This document shows positions 1 through 8,391 of a stretch of DNA of 64,000 nucleotides, piece after piece. The notes below the pieces were generated by a model. That model saw nothing but the letters and a program-made list of their open reading frames with translations. It did no database searches and was not told the DNA's origin. A program made the translations under genes and the position numbers. Position 1 is the first letter of the stretch, and every line of letters starts with the position of its first letter. The DNA is from Alkalithermobacter paradoxus (GTDB lineage Bacteria > Bacillota > Clostridia > Peptostreptococcales > Peptostreptococcaceae), in NCBI GenBank assembly GCA_002029295.1, contig MZGW01000004.1, positions 95,073-159,072 of the forward strand, read 5' to 3'.

Positions 1-1
1 A

Positions 2-151
2 CTTAATAGTAGGTTTTGGAGAGTATTTTTAGTAGTTGCTATACTGGTATTTACACTAGAACGGTCATATTTTACTTTAGCAAAAACAAGATATGAACAA
101 GAAAATTACAAAGAAGTTGAGAGTGGATATGAATATAGAAAAACAAATTAG
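2..151 (+). CDS. C-terminal end of a small membrane protein (partial)
   Basis: An open frame enters from the left edge and ends at TAG 149-151, giving 49 residues. It begins with a hydrophobic stretch (RFWRVFLVVAILVF), consistent with a membrane helix, followed by a charged, Tyr/Glu/Lys-rich tail. A strong hairpin terminator lies 5 nt after the stop, which supports a real gene end. The start lies outside the window and the family is not recognised. Confidence 0.45.
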   Translation, partial: LNSRFWRVFLVVAILVFTLERSYFTLAKTRYEQENYKEVESGYEYRKTN

Positions 152-155
152 TTGA

Positions 156-190
156 GGGTAGGCTTGTCTACAAGAACCCTACCCCATTTT
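156..190 (+). terminator. Rho-independent terminator of the partial membrane-protein gene
   Basis: GGGTAGG (156-162) pairs with CCTACCC (178-184), with an inner CTTG/CAAG stem. The hairpin is followed by CATTTTGTAATAATTTTG, so the T tract is moderate. Confidence 0.6.
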
Positions 191-266
191 GTAATAATTT
201 TGTATTATTTACCCCTTTATATATTATATAATATATAGATAGGTATAAAATTAAGGGGGAACAAAA

Positions 267-1340
267 ATGAGGAAAGATAGAATGAATAAAATTATAAGCA
301 ACATGAGAAACCATAACGTAGAAAGCATGATAATAACATCTAGTGATTCTATATTTTACTTACTAGGCAAGTGGATAGAACCGGGAAAAAGGCTTTTAGC
401 TCTTTATATAAATACTTCTGGAGAAACTAAATTATTTATGAACGAATTATTTCCGGTTGAGGAAGGTATGAATGTCGATATAATCTTACATAAAGATATT
501 GATGATCCTATAAAACAATTATCTTTATTTATAAAAGAAAACGAAATAGTAGGAATAGACAAAGAATGGCCAGCACATTTTCTTATAAAACTTATGAATG
601 AAAAGCCTAATGCTAAATTTGTAAACGGTTCAAGGGTTGTTGACGAAGTTAGAATGATAAAAGATGAAGAAGAAATAAATCTTCTTAGAAAAGCATCGGG
701 GATAAATGATATAGCAATGTCACATGTAATAAAACTTATAAATGAAAATAATACAGAAAAAGACATATCTAAATTAATACCAGATATATTTGAAAAAAAT
801 GGATGTGAAAGCACTTCTTTTAGTCCTATAATATGTTACGGTGCTAACGGAGCAGAACCACATCATAAACCTGACAACACAAAATTAGAACGTGATAAAG
901 GTATTATAATAGATATGGGTGGAAAATATAAGGGTTACTGTTCTGATATGACTAGAAGCTTCTTTTATGGTAATCCTTGTGATGAATATAAAAAAATATA
1001 CAATTTAGTATTAACCGCCAATACTGAAGCTATAAAAACTATAAAACCAGGGGTTAAGTTTTCTGAGATAGATAAAATAGCTAGAAATATAATAGAGAAA
1101 GGTGGATATGGAAAATATTTTACTCATAGAACGGGCCACAATATAGGTATAGTTTGTCACGAATATCCAGATGTTAGTGGAATAAATGATATGTATCTTC
1201 AAGTAGGCATGGTGTTTTCTATAGAGCCTGGAATATATATACCTGGAAAATTCGGGGTAAGAATTGAGGATTTAGTTGTAGTAACTGAAGACGGATGCGA
1301 AATTCTAAACAAATACGATAAAAATCTTAAAACCTTATAA
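267..1340 (+). CDS. M24 family Xaa-Pro dipeptidase/aminopeptidase
   Basis: A cytosolic metallopeptidase of 357 residues that should cleave X-Pro bonds in small peptides. The N-terminal ~130 residues form the creatinase-like domain; the rest is the pita-bread catalytic fold. All five metal ligands can be read: D216 (IIIDMGG), D227 (SDMTR), H291 (TGHNIG), E320 (SIEPG) and E334 (RIEDL). The start is ATG 267 with AAGGGGGA (253-260) just upstream. It stands alone between two terminators. A second M24 peptidase lies at 13031-14098 in the aro/efp cluster; the two are clearly diverged, so they probably differ in peptide preference. The substrate cannot be deduced from sequence. Confidence 0.88.
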   Translation: MRKDRMNKIISNMRNHNVESMIITSSDSIFYLLGKWIEPGKRLLALYINTSGETKLFMNELFPVEEGMNVDIILHKDIDDPIKQLSLFIKENEIVGIDKEWPAHFLIKLMNEKPNAKFVNGSRVVDEVRMIKDEEEINLLRKASGINDIAMSHVIKLINENNTEKDISKLIPDIFEKNGCESTSFSPIICYGANGAEPHHKPDNTKLERDKGIIIDMGGKYKGYCSDMTRSFFYGNPCDEYKKIYNLVLTANTEAIKTIKPGVKFSEIDKIARNIIEKGGYGKYFTHRTGHNIGIVCHEYPDVSGINDMYLQVGMVFSIEPGIYIPGKFGVRIEDLVVVTEDGCEILNKYDKNLKTL

Positions 1341-1353
1341 TTATTAATAACTT

Positions 1354-1388
1354 AAACAAGTTTACTTTTAAAAGTAGGCTTGTTTTTG
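1354..1388 (+). terminator. Terminator after the M24 peptidase
   Basis: AAACAAG (1354-1360) pairs with CTTGTTT (1379-1385), with the inner palindrome TACTTTTAAAAGTA, followed by TTTTTG. Confidence 0.7.
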
Positions 1389-1514
1389 CATATATAAAAT
1401 TATGAAAAAAATGTTGCTATTTGTCTAAAAATAATACTTTTTAAATGGTAAAATTTAATAAGATAGGATATAATAATTAATACAATCAAACGAGATTATA
1501 TGAGGAGGTATCTT

Positions 1515-2456
1515 ATGAAGTGGATTGAAATCACTGTAAGAACAACAACTGAGGCTACGGAAGCGATTACTAACATACTATATGAAAGTGGAGTAGGTGG
1601 AGTTGTAATAGAAGATCCTAAGGATTTTTTATTTCAGGAAAAAAAAGATACAGATTGGGACTACATAGAAGAAGAAGTGTTTAATACAGGATATGAAGGC
1701 TCTATAATAAAGGCATATTTATCAGAGGAGAAAAATGTTATTGCAGAAGTTGAAATGATAAGAGAAAAAATAAAATTACTTCCTTCTTATGGTTTAGATA
1801 TAGGAGAGGGAAGTGTTGAAATAACGCAAGTTGATGAAGAAGATTGGGCTAACGCATGGAAACAATACTACAAGCCAACTAAAGTTTCAAACAAGATAGT
1901 TATAAAGCCTACATGGGAAGAATACATAAATAAAGACGATGAAATGGTTATAGAACTTGATCCAGGAATGGCATTTGGTACTGGAACTCATGAAACTACT
2001 AGAATGTGTATAGAAGAACTTGAAAATCAAGTAGATGAAAGTAAAGTAGTATTTGATATAGGTTGTGGAAGTGGAATACTTTCTATAGCTGCTGCTAAAT
2101 TAGGAGCATCTAAAGTTATAGGAGTTGACCTTGATCCTGTTGCTGTTAAAGTATCGAAAGAAAATGTAAAAGTTAACGAAGTAGAAAATATAGTAGATGT
2201 AAGGCACGGAAACTTAATGGATGTTATAACGGAAAAAGCAGATGTTATAGTTGCTAATATAATAGCTGATATAATAATAATTTTATCAGATGAAATAGCA
2301 AACTTCTTAGTTGATAAGGGAATATTTATATCATCGGGAATAATACTTAGTAAGATTGAAGATGTTAAGGCAGCTTTAGAGAAAAACGGATTTGAAGTTT
2401 TAGATGTAAAAACGATGGGTGAGTGGGCTGCTATAGTATCTAGAAAAGGTGAGTAA
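1515..2456 (+). CDS. prmA: Ribosomal protein L11 methyltransferase
   Basis: SAM-dependent methyltransferase that trimethylates ribosomal protein L11 (313 residues, the usual PrmA length). An N-terminal ferredoxin-like substrate domain (MKWIEITVRTTTEATEAI) leads to a Rossmann methyltransferase core with LDPGMAFGTGTHETTRM and VFDIGCGSGILSIAAAKLGA; NIIADII supplies the NPP-like position. The start is ATG 1515, because the upstream in-frame ATG at 1500 sits in the ribosome binding site GAGGAGG (1502-1508). It overlaps the start region of rsmE and opens the conserved prmA-rsmE-mtaB run. Confidence 0.95.
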   Translation: MKWIEITVRTTTEATEAITNILYESGVGGVVIEDPKDFLFQEKKDTDWDYIEEEVFNTGYEGSIIKAYLSEEKNVIAEVEMIREKIKLLPSYGLDIGEGSVEITQVDEEDWANAWKQYYKPTKVSNKIVIKPTWEEYINKDDEMVIELDPGMAFGTGTHETTRMCIEELENQVDESKVVFDIGCGSGILSIAAAKLGASKVIGVDLDPVAVKVSKENVKVNEVENIVDVRHGNLMDVITEKADVIVANIIADIIIILSDEIANFLVDKGIFISSGIILSKIEDVKAALEKNGFEVLDVKTMGEWAAIVSRKGE

Positions 2457-2457
2457 T

Positions 2458-3210
2458 ATGGATAGATTTTTTGTAGATATAAATAATATAAACATAGATA
2501 ATAAAACGTGCATTATAGAAGGTGAAGATGTAAAGCACATATCTAAGGTTTTAAGGTGTAGTGTAGGAGACAATTTAGAGATATGTGATAAAAACAATAA
2601 TGAGTATATTTGTGAGATAACTGATATAGACAAGAAAAATGTATTTCTAAAGATAGTAGAAAAAGTGGATATAAATAGAGAATCAAAGCTAAAGGTTAAG
2701 GTATATCAGGGACTTCCAAAAGGGCAAAAGCTAGATTTGATTATTCAAAAACTTACAGAAGTAGGAGTAAGTGAGATTATTCCAGTGGTAACTAAAAGAA
2801 GTGTTGCTAAAATAGATGATAAAAAAGAAGACAAAAAGCTTGAAAGATGGGAAAGAATAATATACGAAGGAGCTAAACAAAGTAAGAGAGGATTAATACC
2901 TAAAATCAAAGGCCCTCTTACTTTTAAAGATGCTTTGATTGATATGAAAAATAATGACATTAATATAGTGGCTTATGAAAAAGAAGACAAGTTAAAACTT
3001 AAAGATGCTTTAAAAGCTCAAAATATAAATTCAATAGGTATATTTGTAGGTCCAGAAGGTGGATTTGAGGAAGAAGAAATAGATAAATTAAAAGAAAGCG
3101 GAGTTAAATGTGTAGGCTTAGGCCCTAGAATACTAAGAACCGAAACTGCTTCTATTGTGCTAGCATCTATTGTAATGTACGAGCTTGCTGACTTAGGAGG
3201 TGATGAATAA
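2458..3210 (+). CDS. rsmE: 16S rRNA m3U1498 methyltransferase RsmE
   Basis: SPOUT-superfamily methyltransferase (250 residues) that modifies U1498 of 16S rRNA. An N-terminal PUA-like domain (DRFFVDI, GEDVKHISKVLR) is followed by the trefoil-knot domain with KLTEVGVSEIIPV, IFVGPEGGFEEEE and GLGPRILRTETA, the diagnostic SAM-binding loops. ATG 2458 is chosen because AAAGGTGAG (2445-2453) fits it; an alternative GTG at 2449 lies inside prmA. It is spaced 1 nt from the next gene. Confidence 0.94.
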   Translation: MDRFFVDINNINIDNKTCIIEGEDVKHISKVLRCSVGDNLEICDKNNNEYICEITDIDKKNVFLKIVEKVDINRESKLKVKVYQGLPKGQKLDLIIQKLTEVGVSEIIPVVTKRSVAKIDDKKEDKKLERWERIIYEGAKQSKRGLIPKIKGPLTFKDALIDMKNNDINIVAYEKEDKLKLKDALKAQNINSIGIFVGPEGGFEEEEIDKLKESGVKCVGLGPRILRTETASIVLASIVMYELADLGGDE

Positions 3211-3211
3211 A

Positions 3212-4504
3212 TTGAAGAAAGTAGCATTTTATACATTAGGCTGTAAGGTAAATCAGTACGAAACTGAAGCTATGGGTGAACTATTCAAAAAAGCTGATTA
3301 TGAAGTAGTGAGCTCTGAGAATTATGCTGATGTATATGTTATAAATACATGTACAGTTACTAATATGAGTGATAGAAAATCAAGACAATATATAAGAAAA
3401 GTTAAGAAAATAAATCCGGATTCTATAATAGCTGTAGTTGGATGTTACTCTCAAACAGCACCTGAAGAAGTATTAGAAATTGAAGGTGTTAATGTAGTAA
3501 TGGGAACTAACGATAGAAAAAAGATAGTAGATATAATACAGGATATAAGTGCAAAAGAAAAAGTAAGTACGGTTGACGATATAATGAAGGTTAAGCAATT
3601 CGAGGAAATGGAAATAAGTGAGGTAAGGGGAAAAACTAGAGCATTTCTTAAAATACAAGAAGGGTGCGATAGATTTTGTTCTTATTGCATAATTCCATAC
3701 GCTAGAGGACCTGTTAGAAGTAGACTATTAGATAATATAGTCAAAGAAGTAAAAGAACTTGCAAATAATGGATTTAAAGAAGTAGTTTTAACAGGAATTC
3801 ATGTAGCATCATATGGAAAAGATTTAGGAAATGTAAGCTTAGTAGATGTTCTTAAAGCAATTCATGAAATAGACGGAATAAAAAGAATAAGAATGAGCTC
3901 TGTTGAGCCACTATTATTTACTGATGATTTTATAAATGAATTGACTTCTATGGATAAAATATGTCCACATTTCCATTTATCTCTTCAAAGTGGATGCGAT
4001 GAAACACTAAAGAGAATGAATAGAAAGTACACTACATCAGAGTATAAAGAAATAGTAAATAAGCTTAGAAAGAAAATAAAAGATGTTGCTATAACTACCG
4101 ATGTAATAGTAGGATTTCCAGGAGAAACTGAAGAAGAGTTTGAAACTACTTATGAATTCTTAAAAGAAATAAAACTTTGTCAGATGCATATATTTAAGTA
4201 TTCTCCTAGGAAAGGAACAAAAGCTGCACAGATGAAAAATCAAGTTAGTCCATCTGATAAGCAAATAAGAAGTGAAAAGTTAATAAATTTATCAAGTCAG
4301 AATTTTAAGGAATTTGCATCTAATTTTAGAGATGAGAAGCTTGAAGTTTTGTTTGAGCAAAAAAATGAAAGTGGATATTATGAAGGATTAACTCCTAATT
4401 ATATAAGGGTGTTAGTAAAGTCTGATGAAAATATAGAAGGAAAAATACTAAATGTAGTAATAAAAGAAATAAAGAATGAGTTCGTAGAAGGAATTTTAGT
4501 TTAA
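3212..4504 (+). CDS. mtaB: tRNA t6A37 methylthiotransferase MtaB
   Basis: Radical-SAM enzyme that converts t6A37 to ms2t6A37 in tRNA. Order: N-terminal UPF0004 domain starting KKVAFYTLGCKVNQYE with cluster cysteines (LGC, INTCTVT, VVGCYSQ), radical-SAM core with CDRFCSYC, and a C-terminal TRAM-like region. About 430 residues, normal for the family. The TTG at 3212 is preferred: it aligns with the usual start three residues before VAF and lies 11 nt after AGGAGG (3195-3200), whereas ATG 3203 is only 2 nt away. Part of the prmA-rsmE-mtaB operon. Confidence 0.93.
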   Translation: MKKVAFYTLGCKVNQYETEAMGELFKKADYEVVSSENYADVYVINTCTVTNMSDRKSRQYIRKVKKINPDSIIAVVGCYSQTAPEEVLEIEGVNVVMGTNDRKKIVDIIQDISAKEKVSTVDDIMKVKQFEEMEISEVRGKTRAFLKIQEGCDRFCSYCIIPYARGPVRSRLLDNIVKEVKELANNGFKEVVLTGIHVASYGKDLGNVSLVDVLKAIHEIDGIKRIRMSSVEPLLFTDDFINELTSMDKICPHFHLSLQSGCDETLKRMNRKYTTSEYKEIVNKLRKKIKDVAITTDVIVGFPGETEEEFETTYEFLKEIKLCQMHIFKYSPRKGTKAAQMKNQVSPSDKQIRSEKLINLSSQNFKEFASNFRDEKLEVLFEQKNESGYYEGLTPNYIRVLVKSDENIEGKILNVVIKEIKNEFVEGILV

Positions 4505-4542
4505 TTGTAGAATTACTAGACTTGTTAAAGGGGGTGAGTAAA

Positions 4543-4881
4543 GTGGAAAACTGCATATTCTGCAAAATAGTTAATGGAGAGCTTCCATCTAGCAAAGTAT
4601 ATGAAGATGATAAAGTACTTGCTTTTAAAGATATAAATCCACAAGCTCCGGTTCATATACTAGTAATACCAAAAAAACACTACGATTCAATAATTGATAT
4701 AGATGATAGTGAAATGGATATAGTAGCTCACGTGCATGTTGTTATAAACAAAGTTGCAAGAGAAATGGGCGTTGCACAAACGGGATTTAGAATAATAAAC
4801 AATTGCGGTGAAGATGGATGTCAAGAAGTAAAACATATACACTATCATATACTTGGTGGAAAAAAGCTAAGATCGCTGTAA
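4543..4881 (+). CDS. HIT family nucleotide-binding hydrolase
   Basis: A 113-residue histidine triad protein of the Hint branch, which hydrolyses nucleoside phosphoramidates and related AMP conjugates. It begins ENCIFCKIVNGELPSSKVYEDD, has the zinc-type cysteines CIFC, and carries the triad HIHYHILGGK near residue 105. GTG 4543 is the likely start (AAAGGGGGTGAG at 4528-4537); the upstream TTG extension covers the ribosome binding site. It sits in the conserved position between mtaB and rpsU. The physiological substrate is unknown. Confidence 0.9.
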   Translation: MENCIFCKIVNGELPSSKVYEDDKVLAFKDINPQAPVHILVIPKKHYDSIIDIDDSEMDIVAHVHVVINKVAREMGVAQTGFRIINNCGEDGCQEVKHIHYHILGGKKLRSL

Positions 4882-4891
4882 TAAAAAAAAC

Positions 4892-4920
4892 TTGATAAAA
4901 CATTGATATTAGTTTATAAT
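4892..4920 (+). promoter_or_regulatory. Sigma-A promoter of rpsU-yqeY
   Basis: TTGATA (4892-4897), a 17-nt spacer, and TATAAT (4915-4920): a near-consensus promoter. It leaves a leader of about 85 nt before rpsU in which I see no known riboswitch or clear terminator. Confidence 0.75.
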
Positions 4921-5012
4921 ATCTGAGTATGGTATTAACCCTGCAAACAACCTAGTTTATGACCTTGCTATAGTCGTAGCAGAATTGCTGGTACCGGAGG
5001 GAGGGAAAAGGA

Positions 5013-5189
5013 ATGGCAGAAGTAAGATTAAAAGAAAATGAAACTTTAGATAGTGCTCTTAAGAGATTTAAGCGTCAATGTGCTATGTCTGGGGTATTAT
5101 CAGAGGTTAGAAAAAGAGAACACTACGATAAACCAAGCGTGAAGCGTAAAAAGAAATCTGAAGCGGCAAGAAAAAACAAGAGAAAATAG
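5013..5189 (+). CDS. rpsU: 30S ribosomal protein S21
   Basis: A 58-residue, strongly basic protein starting [19 protein letters not shown], with the S21 signature through [22 protein letters not shown] 5013 follows GGAGGGAGGG. The stop is TAG 5187-5189. S21 joins the 30S subunit near the anti-Shine-Dalgarno region. It lies 14 nt upstream of yqeY, the classical rpsU-yqeY pair. Confidence 0.96.
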   Translation: MAEVRLKENETLDSALKRFKRQCAMSGVLSEVRKREHYDKPSVKRKKKSEAARKNKRK

Positions 5190-5203
5190 TAAGAGGTGAA
5201 AGT

Positions 5204-5647
5204 ATGTCGCTGAAAGCAAAGTTAATGGATGACTTGAAATCTGCTATGAAGAATAAAGACGATGTGAGAAAGTCTGTTATCACTTTATTAAGAGCCGGAA
5301 TAAAGCAATATGAAGTTGATAATAGAGTTGAGCTTGATGATGAGGGAGTTATGGATATAATTTCTAAACAGTTAAAGCAAAGGAAAGACTCACTCGAAGA
5401 ATTCAATAAAGCAGGTAGAGAGGATTTAATATCTGAAACTGAAGCAGAGATACAAGTACTTATGGAATACTTACCAGCTCAATTAAGTGAAGAAGAGATT
5501 GAAGCTATAGTAGTAGATACTATAAAGGAGATAGGAGCTTCTTCAATTAAGGATATGGGGAAAGTAATGTCAGCTTTAATGCCTAAAGTTAAAGGTAGAG
5601 CTGATGGAAAAATTGTAAACGAACTAGTAAAGAAAAATTTACAATAG
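5204..5647 (+). CDS. yqeY: GatB/YqeY domain-containing protein
   Basis: A 147-residue protein corresponding to the C-terminal tRNA-interacting domain of GatB (YqeY family): KAKLMDDLKSAMKNKD at the N-terminus, EYLPAQLSEEEIEAIV in the middle, and MGKVMSALMPKVKGRADGK near the end. The exact role is unproven; the fold suggests a tRNA or Asn/Gln-charging accessory. Cotranscribed with rpsU and closed by a strong terminator. Confidence 0.9.
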   Translation: MSLKAKLMDDLKSAMKNKDDVRKSVITLLRAGIKQYEVDNRVELDDEGVMDIISKQLKQRKDSLEEFNKAGREDLISETEAEIQVLMEYLPAQLSEEEIEAIVVDTIKEIGASSIKDMGKVMSALMPKVKGRADGKIVNELVKKNLQ

Positions 5648-5650
5648 ATC

Positions 5651-5682
5651 AAAAGGCTAAAGCATTTGCTTTAGCCTTTTCA
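5651..5682 (+). terminator. Terminator of rpsU-yqeY
   Basis: Perfect 13-bp stem AAAAGGCTAAAGC (5651-5663) / GCTTTAGCCTTTT (5668-5680), loop ATTT, with a T run in the 3' arm. Confidence 0.9.
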
Positions 5683-5697
5683 TTATGTCCAAAAATG

Positions 5698-5726
5698 TTG
5701 AAAATATGCACAATTTTCTATAAAAT
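5698..5726 (+). promoter_or_regulatory. Promoter of the fumarase/malic enzyme operon
   Basis: TTGAAA (5698-5703), 17-nt spacer, TAAAAT (5721-5726), about 40 nt before the fumarase alpha gene. Confidence 0.55.
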
Positions 5727-5768
5727 AAATATGTATACAATACACTATATGAAAAGATGGTGAAAAAA

Positions 5769-6611
5769 TTGAGAAAAATACATGTTAGCCAAGTAACCCA
5801 AGCAGTAAAAGAAATGTGCATCTCATCTAATATATATTTAGGAGATGATGTAATAAGTTCACTAAAAAAAGGTGAAGAAGAAGAGGTTTCTCCTATTGGA
5901 AAAGAAATATTAGATATTCTAATAAGAAATGCTACAATTGCAAGGGAAAATAAGATGCCTATATGTCAGGATACAGGAATGGTAGTTGTGTTTTTAGAGG
6001 TTGGGCAAGAAGTACATTTTGTAGGTGGAAACATAGAAGATGCCATAAATGAAGGAGTAAGACAGGGGTATGAGGAAGGCTATTTAAGAAAATCAGTAGT
6101 GAAAGACCCTATAACAAGGGAAAATACAAAAGATAATACTCCGGCTGTTATACATTATAATATTGTACCTGGTGATAAAGTTAAAATAACTGTAGCACCA
6201 AAAGGTTTTGGAAGCGAAAATATGAGCAGAATCAAAATGCTAAAACCATCTGATGGTATAAAGGGTATAGAAGACTTTGTAGTTGAAACTGTTTCAGTTG
6301 CAGGAGGAAATCCTTGTCCACCTATAATAGTTGGTGTAGGGATTGGAGGAACAATTGAAAAAGCAGCTTACATAGCAAAAAAATCACTTCTAAGACCAAT
6401 AGGACAGCATAGTAGGTATGATCATATAAAAGATATGGAAATTAGATTGTTAGAAAAGATAAATAATCTAGGAATAGGCCCGCAAGGACTAGGAGGAAAA
6501 ACAACAGCTCTAGGGGTTAATATAGAAATATATCCAACACACATTGCATCTTTACCTGTGGTTGTTAATATAAACTGTCATGCTTCAAGACATGAAGAAA
6601 AAATAATATAA
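5769..6611 (+). CDS. fumA: Fumarate hydratase class I, alpha subunit
   Basis: Alpha subunit of the two-subunit, [4Fe-4S] fumarase that interconverts fumarate and malate. Cluster cysteines are visible in CQDTGMVV, GGNPCPP and NINCHASRH. QDTGM, GSENMSR and the GGKTTALG motif are characteristic of the family. TTG 5769 with GGTG six bases upstream gives a normal N-terminus (RKIHVSQVTQAVKEM); ATG 5757 adds only four residues and has no better ribosome site. The beta subunit follows 16 nt later and malic enzyme after that, so the unit probably moves carbon between fumarate, malate and pyruvate. Confidence 0.92.
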   Translation: MRKIHVSQVTQAVKEMCISSNIYLGDDVISSLKKGEEEEVSPIGKEILDILIRNATIARENKMPICQDTGMVVVFLEVGQEVHFVGGNIEDAINEGVRQGYEEGYLRKSVVKDPITRENTKDNTPAVIHYNIVPGDKVKITVAPKGFGSENMSRIKMLKPSDGIKGIEDFVVETVSVAGGNPCPPIIVGVGIGGTIEKAAYIAKKSLLRPIGQHSRYDHIKDMEIRLLEKINNLGIGPQGLGGKTTALGVNIEIYPTHIASLPVVVNINCHASRHEEKII

Positions 6612-6627
6612 GGAGAATACAAAAGTT

Positions 6628-7185
6628 ATGAAAGATATAAAAGTTATAACCACTCCTTTAACACAAGATAAAGTGGAAAAATTAAAAAGTGGAGATATTG
6701 TACATATTACAGGAACTATATATACAGCTAGAGATGCCGCTCACAAAAGACTAGTAGAAGCCATAAATAAAAAAGAGAATCTTCCATTTGAGCTAAAAGA
6801 TAGTGTAATATACTATGTAGGTCCAACCCCAAATAGACCTGGTAAAGTTATAGGATCAGCAGGGCCTACAACAAGTTATAGAATGGATGATTTAACTGTA
6901 CCACTTCTTAACTTAGGATTAAAAGGTATGATAGGAAAGGGTAACAGGTCAGAAAATGTAATTGATGAAATGAAAAAAACGAAGGCTGTTTACTTTGCAG
7001 CAATAGGTGGAGCAGGAGCTTTTATATCAAGTTCAATTAAAGAATCTAAAGTTGTAGCGTATGATGACTTAGGGTCAGAAGCTATAAGAGAGCTTAAGGT
7101 AGAGAATTTCCCAGCAATTGTTGTTATAGATTCAAAAGGAAACAACTTATACCAAACTGAAAGACAAAAATATGAAAAAAAGTAG
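6628..7185 (+). CDS. fumB: Fumarate hydratase class I, beta subunit
   Basis: A 185-residue C-terminal (beta) subunit. Motifs: GDIVHITGTIYTARDAAHKR, GPTPNRPGKVIGSAGPTTSYRM and FAAIGGAGAF, which line the substrate pocket and complete the active site with the alpha subunit. It is one nucleotide short of touching the malic enzyme reading frame. Normal length, no defects. Confidence 0.93.
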   Translation: MKDIKVITTPLTQDKVEKLKSGDIVHITGTIYTARDAAHKRLVEAINKKENLPFELKDSVIYYVGPTPNRPGKVIGSAGPTTSYRMDDLTVPLLNLGLKGMIGKGNRSENVIDEMKKTKAVYFAAIGGAGAFISSSIKESKVVAYDDLGSEAIRELKVENFPAIVVIDSKGNNLYQTERQKYEKK

Positions 7186-7194
7186 GTGGACATT

Positions 7195-8370
7195 TTGAAA
7201 AACTATAATGAATTAGCATTAAGATTACATAAAGAAAACAAAGGAAAAATATCTGTTGAGAGTAAAATAAAACTAGAGAACAAAGATGATTTATCTATAG
7301 CATATACTCCAGGGGTAGCAGAGCCTTGCAGAGAGATACATAAAGATGAGAGTTTAGCATATGAATACACATCAAAATCAAACTTAGTTGCAGTAGTTAG
7401 TGATGGAAGTGCTGTATTAGGACTTGGTGATATAGGAGCTAGTGCATCTATTCCAGTAATGGAAGGAAAGGCTATACTATTTAAGAGTTTTGCAGATGTA
7501 GATGCTTTTCCTATTTGCCTTAATACTAATGATGTAGATGAAATAGTAAGAACTGTAAAGCTATTAGAACCAGTATTTGGAGGGGTGAACTTAGAAGATA
7601 TAAGTGCTCCAAGATGCTTTGAGATAGAAGAAAAGTTAAAAGATGTACTAAATATACCAGTATTTCATGATGATCAACATGGTACAGCAATAGTTGTAGC
7701 TGCAGGAATAATAAATTCACTAAAACTTTGCAAAAAGGAAATAGATGAAATAGATGTAGTTGTAAATGGTGCAGGATCTGCAGGTATTGCTATAACAAAG
7801 TTACTTATAGATATAGGAGTTAAAAATATAACTTTATGTGACAAAAATGGAGCAATATATGAAGGGTGTGAAGGACTTAACTGGGCACAAGAAAAGATAA
7901 GCAAAATTACTAACAAAAATAAACAATCTGGAAGTTTAAAAGATGTAATAAAGGGAAAAGATGTTTTTATAGGGGTTTCAGCTCCTAATGTACTTACTAA
8001 AGATATGATAAAAGATATGGCTGACAATCCTATTATATTTGCAATGGCAAATCCTATTCCAGAAATTATGCCAGATGATGCTAAAGAAGCAGGAGCATTT
8101 ATTATAGGAACAGGAAGATCGGATTTTCCAAATCAAGTAAACAATGTACTAGCTTTCCCTGGAATATTTAGAGGTGCATTAGATATAAGAGCGAAAGAAA
8201 TAAACAATGAAATGAAAATAGCTGCAGCATACGCAATAGCAAACAGTATAAGTGAAAATGAATTATCTATAGATAACATACTTCCAAACCCTCTTGATAA
8301 AAATGTGGCTACAAATGTTGCAAATGCAGTGAAAAAAGCTGCAGTAACTTCAAATGCTGCTAGAATATAA
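7195..8370 (+). CDS. NAD(P)-dependent malic enzyme (malate to pyruvate + CO2)
   Basis: Oxidative decarboxylase of the short bacterial class (391 residues). Malate-binding AYTPGVAEPCREI at the N-terminus, FHDDQHGTAIVVAAGI in the centre, nucleotide-binding GAGSAGIA, and ANPIPEIMPDDA. The start is taken as TTG 7195, five bases after AGGTGG; the GTG at 7186 falls in the ribosome site. The aspartate following the Rossmann glycines (LCDKNG) suggests NAD preference, but cofactor choice is not settled by sequence. It sits directly behind fumAB. Confidence 0.9.
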   Translation: MKNYNELALRLHKENKGKISVESKIKLENKDDLSIAYTPGVAEPCREIHKDESLAYEYTSKSNLVAVVSDGSAVLGLGDIGASASIPVMEGKAILFKSFADVDAFPICLNTNDVDEIVRTVKLLEPVFGGVNLEDISAPRCFEIEEKLKDVLNIPVFHDDQHGTAIVVAAGIINSLKLCKKEIDEIDVVVNGAGSAGIAITKLLIDIGVKNITLCDKNGAIYEGCEGLNWAQEKISKITNKNKQSGSLKDVIKGKDVFIGVSAPNVLTKDMIKDMADNPIIFAMANPIPEIMPDDAKEAGAFIIGTGRSDFPNQVNNVLAFPGIFRGALDIRAKEINNEMKIAAAYAIANSISENELSIDNILPNPLDKNVATNVANAVKKAAVTSNAARI

Positions 8371-8391
8371 TTAAAAATAAGGAGGAAAATT

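Noticed and set aside
7674..8027. Long open frames on the strand opposite malic enzyme and many other genes
   Set aside because: They lie entirely within well-supported genes, are Ser/Phe/Ile-rich as expected from antisense of AT-rich coding DNA, and have no ribosome sites.
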